A DNA stretch of 64,000 nt from Flavobacteriaceae bacterium (lineage in GTDB: Bacteria > Bacteroidota > Bacteroidia > Flavobacteriales > Flavobacteriaceae): the NCBI GenBank assembly GCA_029248185.1, contig JAQWJV010000040.1, forward strand, positions 1 through 64,000, read 5' to 3'. Each line of letters opens with the position of its first letter. Position 1 is the first letter of the stretch. This document shows positions 19,587 through 28,169 of the stretch, piece after piece. The notes below the pieces were generated by a model. That model did no database searches, was not told where the DNA came from, and worked only from the letters and a program-made list of their open reading frames with translations. Both the position numbers and the translations under genes were made by a program.

Positions 19587-21086
19587 ATGAAACAATCCCT
19601 CTCCTTTTTTATTAGTTGTTTTGTCTCTTTTTTATCAGGAAGTCAAGCCTTAAAAAGTCAGGAGATTAGTGCCGTAGTTAAAGACAGTCTAACTAAGGAA
19701 ATCATCCCTTATGCCAGTATTTATTTATCCTCTGATAAAGGTGTATTGTCAAATGAAGAAGGACGATTTAAAATTCAATTCGAGACCCCTCCACAAACTG
19801 AAGATTCACTTTTCATTTCCTGCATGGGTTATAAAACTTTGGGGTATCCCATCACCTCATTTAAAGACAGTATTGTTTTATTGCCTTCCAAAACAATTGC
19901 CTTAGGTTCCATTATTTTATCCAACCAAAACTTGAGTGCAGAAGACATCATCAAGGCAGTAAAAAAAAATATCTCGGAGAAATATGAGTTGCGACTAACC
20001 AATAAAAAAGTTTTTTTTAGAGAATCGGGAGCCCAAGAATTTAAAACGCTAAAAGTCAACATAAAAAAATCTTCTATTAAAGAATTTGATCAAGCCTTTT
20101 GGGACAGTACGCTTTTAAAAGTTCCACGGAAAAACGAATGGCACACTGAGGTTTTAGGGAATTTATACGGAGATTTTACAAGAGAAAATCAGAAACTAGA
20201 AATTGAAAAAGCACTTGAATTAGAAGACAAAAAAACTACTGCAATATTTAATAATATTGAAAAAGCATTTGATACCATTTTAAAACAAAATGTAAAAAAG
20301 GATTCCTACTTTAAACTCAGAATGGGGATTATTAGCACAAAATTAGAGGATGTAGATTTTAATTCCTCCGACAAAGACACCTTATCGCCTGATGAAAAAT
20401 TAGCCCAGAAAAAAGAGTCTTTTTCCAAATGGAAAAAAAGACTTCTAACCAATGTTATAAGTTCATTATTCAAAAAAGAAGCACTGTCCATATCGGTTTT
20501 GGAGAAATCCAATCGTTATGATTTCGAAAAGGTAAATTTTACTTATTTCAACGATACCCCCGTTTATGTACTCGAATTCAAACCGAATAGAAATGAGGAC
20601 TTTGCGGGTAAACTCTATGTTGATGCGGATGAAATGGCACTCATTCGAGTGGAATATAAAAACATACAAAACCTGCGTGACCTGAGCTTACTGGGCTTCT
20701 CTTTTACACATTATTTTAAAGAAGCCACAATTCAGTTTAAAAAAATGAATACAGGAAAATACGCAGTAGAATATTTGGAACTCACGGATCAATTTGAAAC
20801 AGGAGTAAATCGCTCCTTTAGCATTATAGAAAAAAATAAAATTGTTAAAGGACGGAACAAACAAAATGAATTAAAAATGGAATTGAATCTCAGTACCAAT
20901 CAATTTCAAAAATATCAAATCGTCGTTTTTGAAACCCAGCGTATTTCACAAGAAACCTTTGATGCTTTTACAGAAAATCCCAATGTTTTGCCCGTCAATC
21001 TCATCCAATATGACCCTGGATTTTGGGAGGGGTATACCATCATAGAACCCAATCAGGCAATTAAAAAATTTAAAGTAGAGAAATAA
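19587..21086 (+). CDS. Secreted/outer-membrane-associated protein with carboxypeptidase-like regulatory (CarboxypepD_reg-like) domain
   Basis: Signal-like N-terminus; VVKDSLTKEIIPYASIYLSSDKGVLSNEEGRFKI. Confidence 0.75.
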   Translation: MKQSLSFFISCFVSFLSGSQALKSQEISAVVKDSLTKEIIPYASIYLSSDKGVLSNEEGRFKIQFETPPQTEDSLFISCMGYKTLGYPITSFKDSIVLLPSKTIALGSIILSNQNLSAEDIIKAVKKNISEKYELRLTNKKVFFRESGAQEFKTLKVNIKKSSIKEFDQAFWDSTLLKVPRKNEWHTEVLGNLYGDFTRENQKLEIEKALELEDKKTTAIFNNIEKAFDTILKQNVKKDSYFKLRMGIISTKLEDVDFNSSDKDTLSPDEKLAQKKESFSKWKKRLLTNVISSLFKKEALSISVLEKSNRYDFEKVNFTYFNDTPVYVLEFKPNRNEDFAGKLYVDADEMALIRVEYKNIQNLRDLSLLGFSFTHYFKEATIQFKKMNTGKYAVEYLELTDQFETGVNRSFSIIEKNKIVKGRNKQNELKMELNLSTNQFQKYQIVVFETQRISQETFDAFTENPNVLPVNLIQYDPGFWEGYTIIEPNQAIKKFKVEK

Positions 21087-21168
21087 TTTTTTAATAAAAC
21101 ACTAGGATCCCATAAGGACCCTAAAATTTTCAATATATTTCAGTTACATTAGCGTAAAACCCGAGGGA

Positions 21169-23670
21169 ATGAAAAACTTTTTATTGCTACTATTCACTTG
21201 TTGCCTATTAACTCAATGTCAGTCAATCAATACTGAAAACACATCAGTTACTTTTACAATTGATTCCTTTGATGTGGCCAAAAATCAAATGGAAGTTATT
21301 TTTTCCATCACAAATCCCACTGACAGCATATGGGAAGGAGGCAACTGGTCCCTGCATTGGAATTCAATTTTTGGAGAAACTATACCCGAAAGCCTCCCTG
21401 AAGGAATGGAATATACCTATGTGGATGGACAACAATATTTGATCTTAACTTTTGGAGAACAATACAGTCTAAAACCCAATGAGAAATTAATTTTTTCAGC
21501 AAAACAAAAGGGAATTATCCCACGTTTAGCCATGGGGCCTATGGGTTTTTTTGTACATCTAGAGAAAACACAAACCAACATCGATCTAACAAGTGAAATC
21601 GTTTGGGAAAATGCAAAAGGAATTGAGGAACTCAATATTCCTTCTGCTGCGGATCGTTATGCCACCTACGAAGCTTTAGAATTAGTGGATAAAGAAAAAC
21701 TAGATTGGGTAATTCCCTCCCCTCAAAAACAAATTATAACTGGAAATTACCGCACTCCATCTGCTTTGAATTTTGATTTGAGCGGGTTTGAAATAGATGC
21801 AGATTTCATCAAAAAAAGACTTCAAGAAGGGCTTAGAGTTCAAGTGGATTCTGAAGCGAATTCTGATTCTAATATAAAAGTGATCAAAAACAATGCTTTA
21901 GAAAAGGAAGCGTATATACTTCGTATTACCGAAACCGAAATTCAAATGGAAGCCAGTCATGCTGCAGGACTGTTCTATGCCTTTGAATCCTTGCATCAAA
22001 TTCTCTTGATAGCACAAAACGAAGAAAAAGGATGGCCCTTACTTACGATTGAAGATGCACCCCGATTTCAAAATAGAGGATTTATGTCTGATGTGGCCCG
22101 AAACTTTTACCCCAAAGAAAAACTCTTCCAAGTGTTAGATTATATGGCCCTTTATAAATTGAATCGTTTTGATTTAAAACTCAGTGATGATGACGGATGG
22201 CGTATAGAAATTCCTGGTCTCCCTGAACTCACTGAAGTTGGAGGAAAAAGAGGGTATACTCAAGATGAAAATGATCGCTTAATCCCCATGTATGGATCAG
22301 GATCTGGGGATCAAGACAGTAAGGGAAATGGATTTTTAAGTGGAGAGGATTTTGTTGAAATCATTCAATACGCCAAGCAGCGAAATATTGAAGTGATTCC
22401 GCAAATTAGTTTTCCCTCTCATGCACGAGCCGCAATAAAAGCCATGAAAGCGCGCTTTGAGAATTTTAAAGCGGCGGGAGACATGGAAGCTGCTACGGAA
22501 TACATGCTTCATGATCCAGAAGATCAAAGTCAATACCGCTCCGCACAATTGTATACGGATAATGTAGTTTGCATTTGTGATCCCAGTGCTTACCGCTTTT
22601 ATGAAAAAATAGTTTTTGAGATTAATGCACTTTATAAAAAGGCAGAGGTGCCCATGAAAGTATTCAATATTGGAGCCGATGAATTACCATTCGGTCCTTG
22701 GAGAAAATCTCCAAAATGCGCAGCTTATATTGCAGATCACAAAGAGATTCCCTCCATTAATGAGCTATACAATTATAATTTAAAATTGCTAAACTCAATC
22801 ATCACCAAAGTGGGATCAAAAATGGTGGGCTGGGAAGATGCGCTTCTAGTTCACAGTGAAAATGAACAGTCCGAACTCAATATCAAAGAAGAACTCTTGG
22901 ATTTAGACTTTATCCCCTATGTATGGAACAACAGCTGGGGAGGGGGACGTGAGGATATGATTTACAGACTAGCCAACAAAGGGTTTAAGACAATCATGAG
23001 TAATTCATCCGCCTTTTATTTCGATATGGTTGATGATTTTGACATGGAAAATAGTGGTATGAGTTGGTCGGGTTATGTTACTTATCAGGATAGTTGGGGC
23101 ACAGAACCTTTAAATGTTTTTGCCAACAAGGTAAAACTAAAATCCCTTGGAATTGAGGAAGCTTCTTTAGCAACTAAAGAACTTCTGAAACCAGAAGCCT
23201 TAGAAAACTTTTTAGGAATTCAATCACAATTATGGACGGAAACAATCACCTCTGAAGAAATTTTTGACGCCTTATTCATGCCGAATTTAATCGTTTTCTC
23301 GCAAAGAGCATGGGCTGCAAAAGAACCTTGGCTAGAATTAGATACAGCTGAAGATCAAAAGCCAGCCCTTGAAAAAGCATGGAATTTATTTGTAAACAAC
23401 TTGGGACAAAGACAGCTTCCAATCATCAACCAACTCTATAGCGGAATTGATTTTGACCTTCCTAAACCAGGAGGAATTGTAACCGATGGAGCATTACAGG
23501 TAAAACAACAGTTTCCTGGTCTATCTGTCCGTTATACTTTAAACGGAAGCGAACCCACTTCTAAAAGTTTACTCTATACTGAAAAAATAAAATTACCCCC
23601 TCAATCAACAATTCGTTTACGAAGTTTTGACACTAGAGATAGAGGGGGGAAAAGTATTTTATTAAACTAA
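21169..23670 (+). CDS. GH20 beta-N-acetylhexosaminidase, lipoprotein-like signal
   Basis: MKNFLLLLFTCCLLTQCQS lipobox; RFQNRGFMSDVARNFYPKEKLFQVLDYMALYKLNRF; catalytic D-E in VFNIGADELPFGPW. Confidence 0.93.
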   Translation: MKNFLLLLFTCCLLTQCQSINTENTSVTFTIDSFDVAKNQMEVIFSITNPTDSIWEGGNWSLHWNSIFGETIPESLPEGMEYTYVDGQQYLILTFGEQYSLKPNEKLIFSAKQKGIIPRLAMGPMGFFVHLEKTQTNIDLTSEIVWENAKGIEELNIPSAADRYATYEALELVDKEKLDWVIPSPQKQIITGNYRTPSALNFDLSGFEIDADFIKKRLQEGLRVQVDSEANSDSNIKVIKNNALEKEAYILRITETEIQMEASHAAGLFYAFESLHQILLIAQNEEKGWPLLTIEDAPRFQNRGFMSDVARNFYPKEKLFQVLDYMALYKLNRFDLKLSDDDGWRIEIPGLPELTEVGGKRGYTQDENDRLIPMYGSGSGDQDSKGNGFLSGEDFVEIIQYAKQRNIEVIPQISFPSHARAAIKAMKARFENFKAAGDMEAATEYMLHDPEDQSQYRSAQLYTDNVVCICDPSAYRFYEKIVFEINALYKKAEVPMKVFNIGADELPFGPWRKSPKCAAYIADHKEIPSINELYNYNLKLLNSIITKVGSKMVGWEDALLVHSENEQSELNIKEELLDLDFIPYVWNNSWGGGREDMIYRLANKGFKTIMSNSSAFYFDMVDDFDMENSGMSWSGYVTYQDSWGTEPLNVFANKVKLKSLGIEEASLATKELLKPEALENFLGIQSQLWTETITSEEIFDALFMPNLIVFSQRAWAAKEPWLELDTAEDQKPALEKAWNLFVNNLGQRQLPIINQLYSGIDFDLPKPGGIVTDGALQVKQQFPGLSVRYTLNGSEPTSKSLLYTEKIKLPPQSTIRLRSFDTRDRGGKSILLN

Positions 23671-23683
23671 ATTATTTAAATCT

Positions 23684-24784
23684 ATGGAAACAAAAAATCA
23701 GCGCTTATTGTCTCTAGATATTTTAAGAGGCCTTACCATTATCCTAATGATTCTAGTTAATGATCCTGGATCTTGGAGTGAAGTTTATGCTCCTTTTCTA
23801 CATGCGGAATGGAATGGGCTTACCCCTACAGACTATGTATTCCCAACATTTTTATTCATCGTAGGAGTCTCCATTGTATTGTCCTTGGGAAAACAAGTAG
23901 ATTCAGGAAAAACACGCTCACAAATTGCTAAGAAAGTAATTTGGAGAGCCTTTAAAATATATGCAGTCGGAATTTTCTTATGGCTCTGGCCCAGTTTTAA
24001 CTTGGAAGGCATTCGCTGGGTGGGTGTCCTTCCTAGAATTGCAATGGTCTTTTTAGCTTGTGGCCTCATCTTTCTTTATACTTCCAGAAAAACACAAGGA
24101 TATTTAGGAATAGGAATTCTTTTGGGATACTGGATTTTAATGGCCTATGTTCCTGTTCCTGGCATAGGGGCTCCAGATTTATCTTTACCCGAAAAGAATT
24201 GGGCTCATTACTTGGATTCCTTCCTGATTCCCGGGAGATTATGGAAATACACTTGGGATCCTGAAGGCTTTTTAAGCACCTTACCTGCAATTGTAAGTGG
24301 TCTAATTGGAATGTGGACGGGATATATCCTTTTGAGGAAAGAAGAGCTTAGAACGCGGCTTAATCAACTTTTCTTCTTTGGCTTTATCTTACTCTTTTTA
24401 GGAGACGCAATGCAATGGGTATTTCCTTTCAATAAAAACTTGTGGAGCTCTTCCTTCACACTATTTATGGGCGGTATCGGCATGTTATCCTTAGCTGCTT
24501 TTAGTTATTATTTTGATGTAAAACAAAGTCGCTTTAAATTTCAATTTGCCCATGTCTTTGGCGTTAATTCCATTTTCGCCTATGCGATGTCCAGCATCCT
24601 TACTGTACTTTTTTATAGTTCCAAATGGTTTGGATTCGCTTTAAATGAAAAATTTATGGGATTTTGGGAGAATATCGGGCTTCCACTAAAGCTTGGGTCT
24701 TTAGTTTATGCAATCCTCTACGTGATTATCATTTGGCTCCCGACCTATTATTTGTTTAAAAAGAAAATTTACATAAAATTATAA
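23684..24784 (+). CDS. HGSNAT-like / DUF5009 membrane acyltransferase
   Basis: RLLSLDILRGLTIILMILVNDPGSW, LTPTDYVFPTFLFIVGVSIVLSL; multi-TM. Confidence 0.87.
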   Translation: METKNQRLLSLDILRGLTIILMILVNDPGSWSEVYAPFLHAEWNGLTPTDYVFPTFLFIVGVSIVLSLGKQVDSGKTRSQIAKKVIWRAFKIYAVGIFLWLWPSFNLEGIRWVGVLPRIAMVFLACGLIFLYTSRKTQGYLGIGILLGYWILMAYVPVPGIGAPDLSLPEKNWAHYLDSFLIPGRLWKYTWDPEGFLSTLPAIVSGLIGMWTGYILLRKEELRTRLNQLFFFGFILLFLGDAMQWVFPFNKNLWSSSFTLFMGGIGMLSLAAFSYYFDVKQSRFKFQFAHVFGVNSIFAYAMSSILTVLFYSSKWFGFALNEKFMGFWENIGLPLKLGSLVYAILYVIIIWLPTYYLFKKKIYIKL

Positions 24785-24791
24785 TCAAAAA

Positions 24792-24816
24792 GAATCGACC
24801 TCAAAGAGGCCGATTC
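24792..24816 (-). terminator. Intrinsic terminator of hsp20 (minus strand)
   Basis: Minus-strand RNA GAAUCGGCCUC-UUU-GAGGUCGAUUC (11-bp stem with one G.U) followed by UUUUUGAUU. Confidence 0.8.
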
Positions 24817-24843
24817 AAAACAAAAACAAATAATTGATTTAGA

Positions 24844-25269
24844 TTAATGCACAGTAATCAGCTTTTTGGGCTGAGGGAGTGCTTCTTTTCGTTTGGGCAA
24901 CGAAATATGGAGCACGCCTTCTGCATAATTTGCCTCAATTTTTGCAAGTTCAACACTTTCGGGAAGCGTAAATGAACGCCTGAAGCTATCATAACTAAAT
25001 TCTCGACGTGTAAATTTTCCTTTTTCAGAAGTTTTTTCTTCTTTCTGGTTAGCAGAGATAGAAAGAATTCCCTCCTCCATTTCAATGGTGAAATGATCTT
25101 TTTGCATTCCCGGTGCGGCGAGTTCTATCTCAAACTGCTTTTCTTTTTCTATGATGTTTACAGCAGGTTGGGATATGGAAGATGAAAGTAGTTTGCTATT
25201 CCATTCTTGATTCATGAAATCATCTACCAACGATGGAAAAAAGGGTGTTTGTTTGCGTATTAAATTCAT
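24844..25269 (-). CDS. Hsp20/alpha-crystallin family small heat shock protein
   Basis: VNIIEKEKQFEIELAAPGMQKDHFTIEMEEGILSISANQKEE; ANYAEGVLHISLPK. Confidence 0.96.
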   Translation of the reverse strand: MNLIRKQTPFFPSLVDDFMNQEWNSKLLSSSISQPAVNIIEKEKQFEIELAAPGMQKDHFTIEMEEGILSISANQKEEKTSEKGKFTRREFSYDSFRRSFTLPESVELAKIEANYAEGVLHISLPKRKEALPQPKKLITVH

Positions 25270-25285
25270 AATATTTTGTTTTTAG

Positions 25286-25307
25286 GTTAACAATTTTATT
25301 TGTTAAC
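25286..25307. repeat. Perfect inverted repeat GTTAACAA-TTTTAT-TTGTTAAC upstream of hsp20
   Basis: Direct reading; 8-bp arms, 6-nt spacer, 17 bp upstream of the hsp20 start codon. Confidence 0.85.
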
Positions 25308-25313
25308 GCTAAA

Positions 25314-25329
25314 GCAAAATCAAGACCAA
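25314..25329 (-). promoter_or_regulatory. Candidate sigma54-type -24/-12 element for hsp20
   Basis: Minus strand TTGGTCTTGATTTTGCT: TGG...TTGC with exactly 10 nt between GG and GC; degenerate in the CACG part. Confidence 0.35.
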
Positions 25330-25339
25330 AAGCAAATTT

Positions 25340-25384
25340 TGACACTTTGGCATTCTTTTTCAATAAAAAACTGACATTTTGTCA
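25340..25384. promoter_or_regulatory. Two dyads TGACA-CTT-TGGCA (25340-25352) and TGACA-TTT-TGTCA (25372-25384), offset 32 bp
   Basis: Direct reading; the second is a perfect 5-3-5 palindrome, the first has one mismatch. Confidence 0.5.
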
Positions 25385-25385
25385 A

Positions 25386-26579
25386 TTAGCTGATAGCCTC
25401 TTGTACTTTATCGGCAGCTTCCTGAAAAGCAGTAGCCGAAAGCACATTCAATCCAGAAGAATCGATTAGCTCTTTTGCAATATCCGCATTGGTTCCCTGT
25501 AAACGCACAATAATCGGCACTTGAATTGCATCTCCTAGGTTTTTGTAGGCATCTACTATCCCCTGAGCTACTCGATCGCAGCGAACAATTCCTCCAAAAA
25601 TATTAATCAGAATTGCTTTCACCGCTGGGTCCTTTAAAATCAAACGGAAAGCGGTTTCTACACGTGCTGCATCGGCAGTTCCTCCAACATCAAGAAAGTT
25701 GGCAGGATCCCCTCCGGCTTGTTTGATTAAATCCATAGTTGCCATCGCAAGTCCAGCACCATTAACCATACACCCGACATTACCGTCTAAGTCAACATAA
25801 TTTAATCCTACAGCCCGAGCTTCCACTTCAACTGGATTCTCTTCACTCAAATCACGAAGGGCTTCAAAATCAGGATGTCTGAAAAGACTATTGTCATCTA
25901 GGGTCACTTTTGCATCTACAGCAATAATTCGATCGTCTGATGTCTTTAACACAGGATTAATTTCAAAAAGAGAAGCATCCGAACCTACATAAGCTCTGTA
26001 TAAGGCACTCACGAATTTGGTCATGTCCTTAAAGGCAGCTCCAGAAAGCCCTAAATTGAAGGCGACCTTCCTTGCTTGAAACGGCATTAGTCCCAGAGCG
26101 GGGTCAATTTCTTCTGTAAAAATCAAATGGGGAGTCGCTTCAGCTACCGCCTCTATATCCATTCCCCCTTCAGTGGAATACATGATCATGTTTTTTCCTG
26201 TCGCACGATTCAAAAGGATGGACATATAAAACTCGCTGGGCTCAGAAGCTCCCGGATAATAAACATCTTCTGCAACTAATACTTGATTTACTTTTTTTCC
26301 TTCGGGTGGGGTTTGTGGGGTAATCAATTGCATTCCAATAATGGAGTCTGCGATTGTTTCAAGTTCTTGAAGGTTTTTGGCCAACTTCACTCCTCCTCCT
26401 TTTCCTCGCCCTCCGGCATGAATTTGGGCTTTTACAATGTGCCAATCGGTACCTGTAGTTTCTGTAAGTTGTTTTCCCGCTGCAACCGCTTCAGCAGCTG
26501 TTTTTGCAACAATTCCACGTTGTATCGTCACGCCAAATCCAGCTAAAACTTCTTTTCCTTGATATTCATGTAAATTCAT
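25386..26579 (-). CDS. sucC: ADP-forming succinate-CoA ligase beta subunit
   Basis: MNLHEYQGKEVLAGFGV, AQIHAGGRGKGGGVKLA, NGAGLAMATMDLIKQAGGDPANFLDVGG. Confidence 0.98.
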   Translation of the reverse strand: MNLHEYQGKEVLAGFGVTIQRGIVAKTAAEAVAAGKQLTETTGTDWHIVKAQIHAGGRGKGGGVKLAKNLQELETIADSIIGMQLITPQTPPEGKKVNQVLVAEDVYYPGASEPSEFYMSILLNRATGKNMIMYSTEGGMDIEAVAEATPHLIFTEEIDPALGLMPFQARKVAFNLGLSGAAFKDMTKFVSALYRAYVGSDASLFEINPVLKTSDDRIIAVDAKVTLDDNSLFRHPDFEALRDLSEENPVEVEARAVGLNYVDLDGNVGCMVNGAGLAMATMDLIKQAGGDPANFLDVGGTADAARVETAFRLILKDPAVKAILINIFGGIVRCDRVAQGIVDAYKNLGDAIQVPIIVRLQGTNADIAKELIDSSGLNVLSATAFQEAADKVQEAIS

Positions 26580-26651
26580 AAGTCATTTCTAAAATCTGGT
26601 GCAAAAATAAAGAAACACAAGCGGAAAATGACCCCCCTAAGGAAAAACTTT

Positions 26652-26669
26652 TTGTTACAAATGTAACAA
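26652..26669. promoter_or_regulatory. Palindrome TTGTTACA-AA-TGTAACAA between divergent sucC and lysA
   Basis: Perfect 8-bp arms with 2-nt spacer in the intergenic region. Confidence 0.5.
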
Positions 26670-26702
26670 TCTGTTGCAATTTTATATCGTTTGTTCGTTT
26701 TC

Positions 26703-26733
26703 TTTGTTAAAATCAATTTCCTTCCTACTTTCG
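26703..26733 (+). promoter_or_regulatory. Bacteroidota-type promoter for lysA (TTTG-N19-TACTTTCG)
   Basis: TTTG 26703-26706, 19-nt spacer, TACTTTCG 26726-26733, about 20 nt before ATG. Confidence 0.6.
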
Positions 26734-26752
26734 TGCTTTACAGAATTAAAAG

Positions 26753-27976
26753 ATGAAAGAAGCTACTTTACTTTCCATTGCAAAACAAGAAGGCCATCCG
26801 GTTTATGTTTATGATGCCCATAAGATTGAACAACAATTCACAAGACTTCAAAACGCATTTAAGGGAGTAGAAAAACTCCGAATTAATTATGCCTGTAAAG
26901 CCCTATCCAACCTCTCTGTTTTGGGATTAATGAAAAAATTGGGTTCAGGCTTGGATACGGTATCCATTCAAGAAGTTCAGATGGGAATCAAAGCTGGCTT
27001 TAATCCTCAAGATATTATTTACACTCCCAACGGTGTTTCCCTAGAAGAAATCGAGCAAGCAGCTCAAATGGGGGTTCAGATTAATATCGACAGTCTTTCC
27101 ATACTTGAACAGTTCGGAACCAAACACCCTACGATTCCTGTTTGTATTCGAATCAATCCCCATGTCATGGCAGGAGGAAATAGTAATATTTCTGTGGGAC
27201 ATATCGATTCAAAATTTGGAATTTCTATTCATCAAATTCCCCATGTGTTGCGTATTGTGGAAAATACAAAAATGCATATAAACGGGGTTCATATGCACAC
27301 AGGTAGTGATATATTAGACATTGAAGTGTTTTTATATGCTGCTGAGATTCTCTTTGATACAGCATTACAATTTAAAGATCTAGAATTTCTAGACTTTGGC
27401 AGTGGATTTAAAGTACCCTATCGTGAAGGCGACATTGAAACCAATATTGAAGAACTCGGTGATAAACTCACCGAACGCTTTCGTCGATTTTGCAAGACTT
27501 ATGGAAGTAAGCTAGAACTTGTCTTTGAACCAGGCAAATTTTTAGTGAGTCAAGCAGGGTACTTTTTAGTCCAAGTAAATGCAGTAAAACAAACCACTTC
27601 TACTGTTTTTGCACAAATAGATTCTGGGTTTAATCACCTCATTCGTCCCATGTTATATGGTTCGCATCATGAAATAAAAAATATTTCTAAACCCAAAGGT
27701 AATGAACGTTTTTATACTGTCGTAGGATATATTTGCGAAACGGACACCTTTGGAAGCAATCGAAAGATTGCTGAAATTGCAGAAGGAGACTTTCTCGCCT
27801 TTCAAAACGCGGGAGCCTATTGTTTCTCCATGGCAAGTAATTATAATTCAAGATTCCGCCCTGCTGAAATTCTATGGTATGATGGACAAGCCCATGTCAT
27901 TCGAAAAAGAGAAACTTTTGAGGACTTAGTTAGCAACCAAGTACTTATTGACTTCAAAGAAAAAGTAGAAGTTTAG
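26753..27976 (+). CDS. lysA: Diaminopimelate decarboxylase
   Basis: INYACKALSNLSVL, INPHVMAGGNSNISVGHIDSKFGI, VHMHTGSDI, CETDTFGSNR, FQNAGAYCFSMASNYNSRFRPAE. Confidence 0.93.
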   Translation: MKEATLLSIAKQEGHPVYVYDAHKIEQQFTRLQNAFKGVEKLRINYACKALSNLSVLGLMKKLGSGLDTVSIQEVQMGIKAGFNPQDIIYTPNGVSLEEIEQAAQMGVQINIDSLSILEQFGTKHPTIPVCIRINPHVMAGGNSNISVGHIDSKFGISIHQIPHVLRIVENTKMHINGVHMHTGSDILDIEVFLYAAEILFDTALQFKDLEFLDFGSGFKVPYREGDIETNIEELGDKLTERFRRFCKTYGSKLELVFEPGKFLVSQAGYFLVQVNAVKQTTSTVFAQIDSGFNHLIRPMLYGSHHEIKNISKPKGNERFYTVVGYICETDTFGSNRKIAEIAEGDFLAFQNAGAYCFSMASNYNSRFRPAEILWYDGQAHVIRKRETFEDLVSNQVLIDFKEKVEV

Positions 27977-28169
27977 TCAATCCCCAAGTCTGGCGGTAAT
28001 TCTAAACCACCCTTTAGATAGAGTTTTCAATCTAATCCATTCTCATTTTTAGATCCCAAGCGACCGCTCCATTGATCTTTCATTGAAACAAACACTTTCT
28101 ATACTATGAGTTCAAAGGATAGGAAATGAATCTCAAATGCCCTAACTTTAGAGAACAAAATAGCTTTCC

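Noticed and set aside
21101-21122. Hairpin TAGGATCC-CATAA-GGACCCTA between the carboxypeptidase-regulatory protein and GH20 genes as a terminator
   Set aside because: Contains an A.C mismatch on the transcribed strand and lacks a T-tract; could be a weak element but not supportable as a feature.
27977-28169. 193-bp spacer after lysA examined for a tRNA or small RNA
   Set aside because: No cloverleaf, CCA end or convincing hairpin; only short imperfect repeats such as TTAGAT...ATCTAA.
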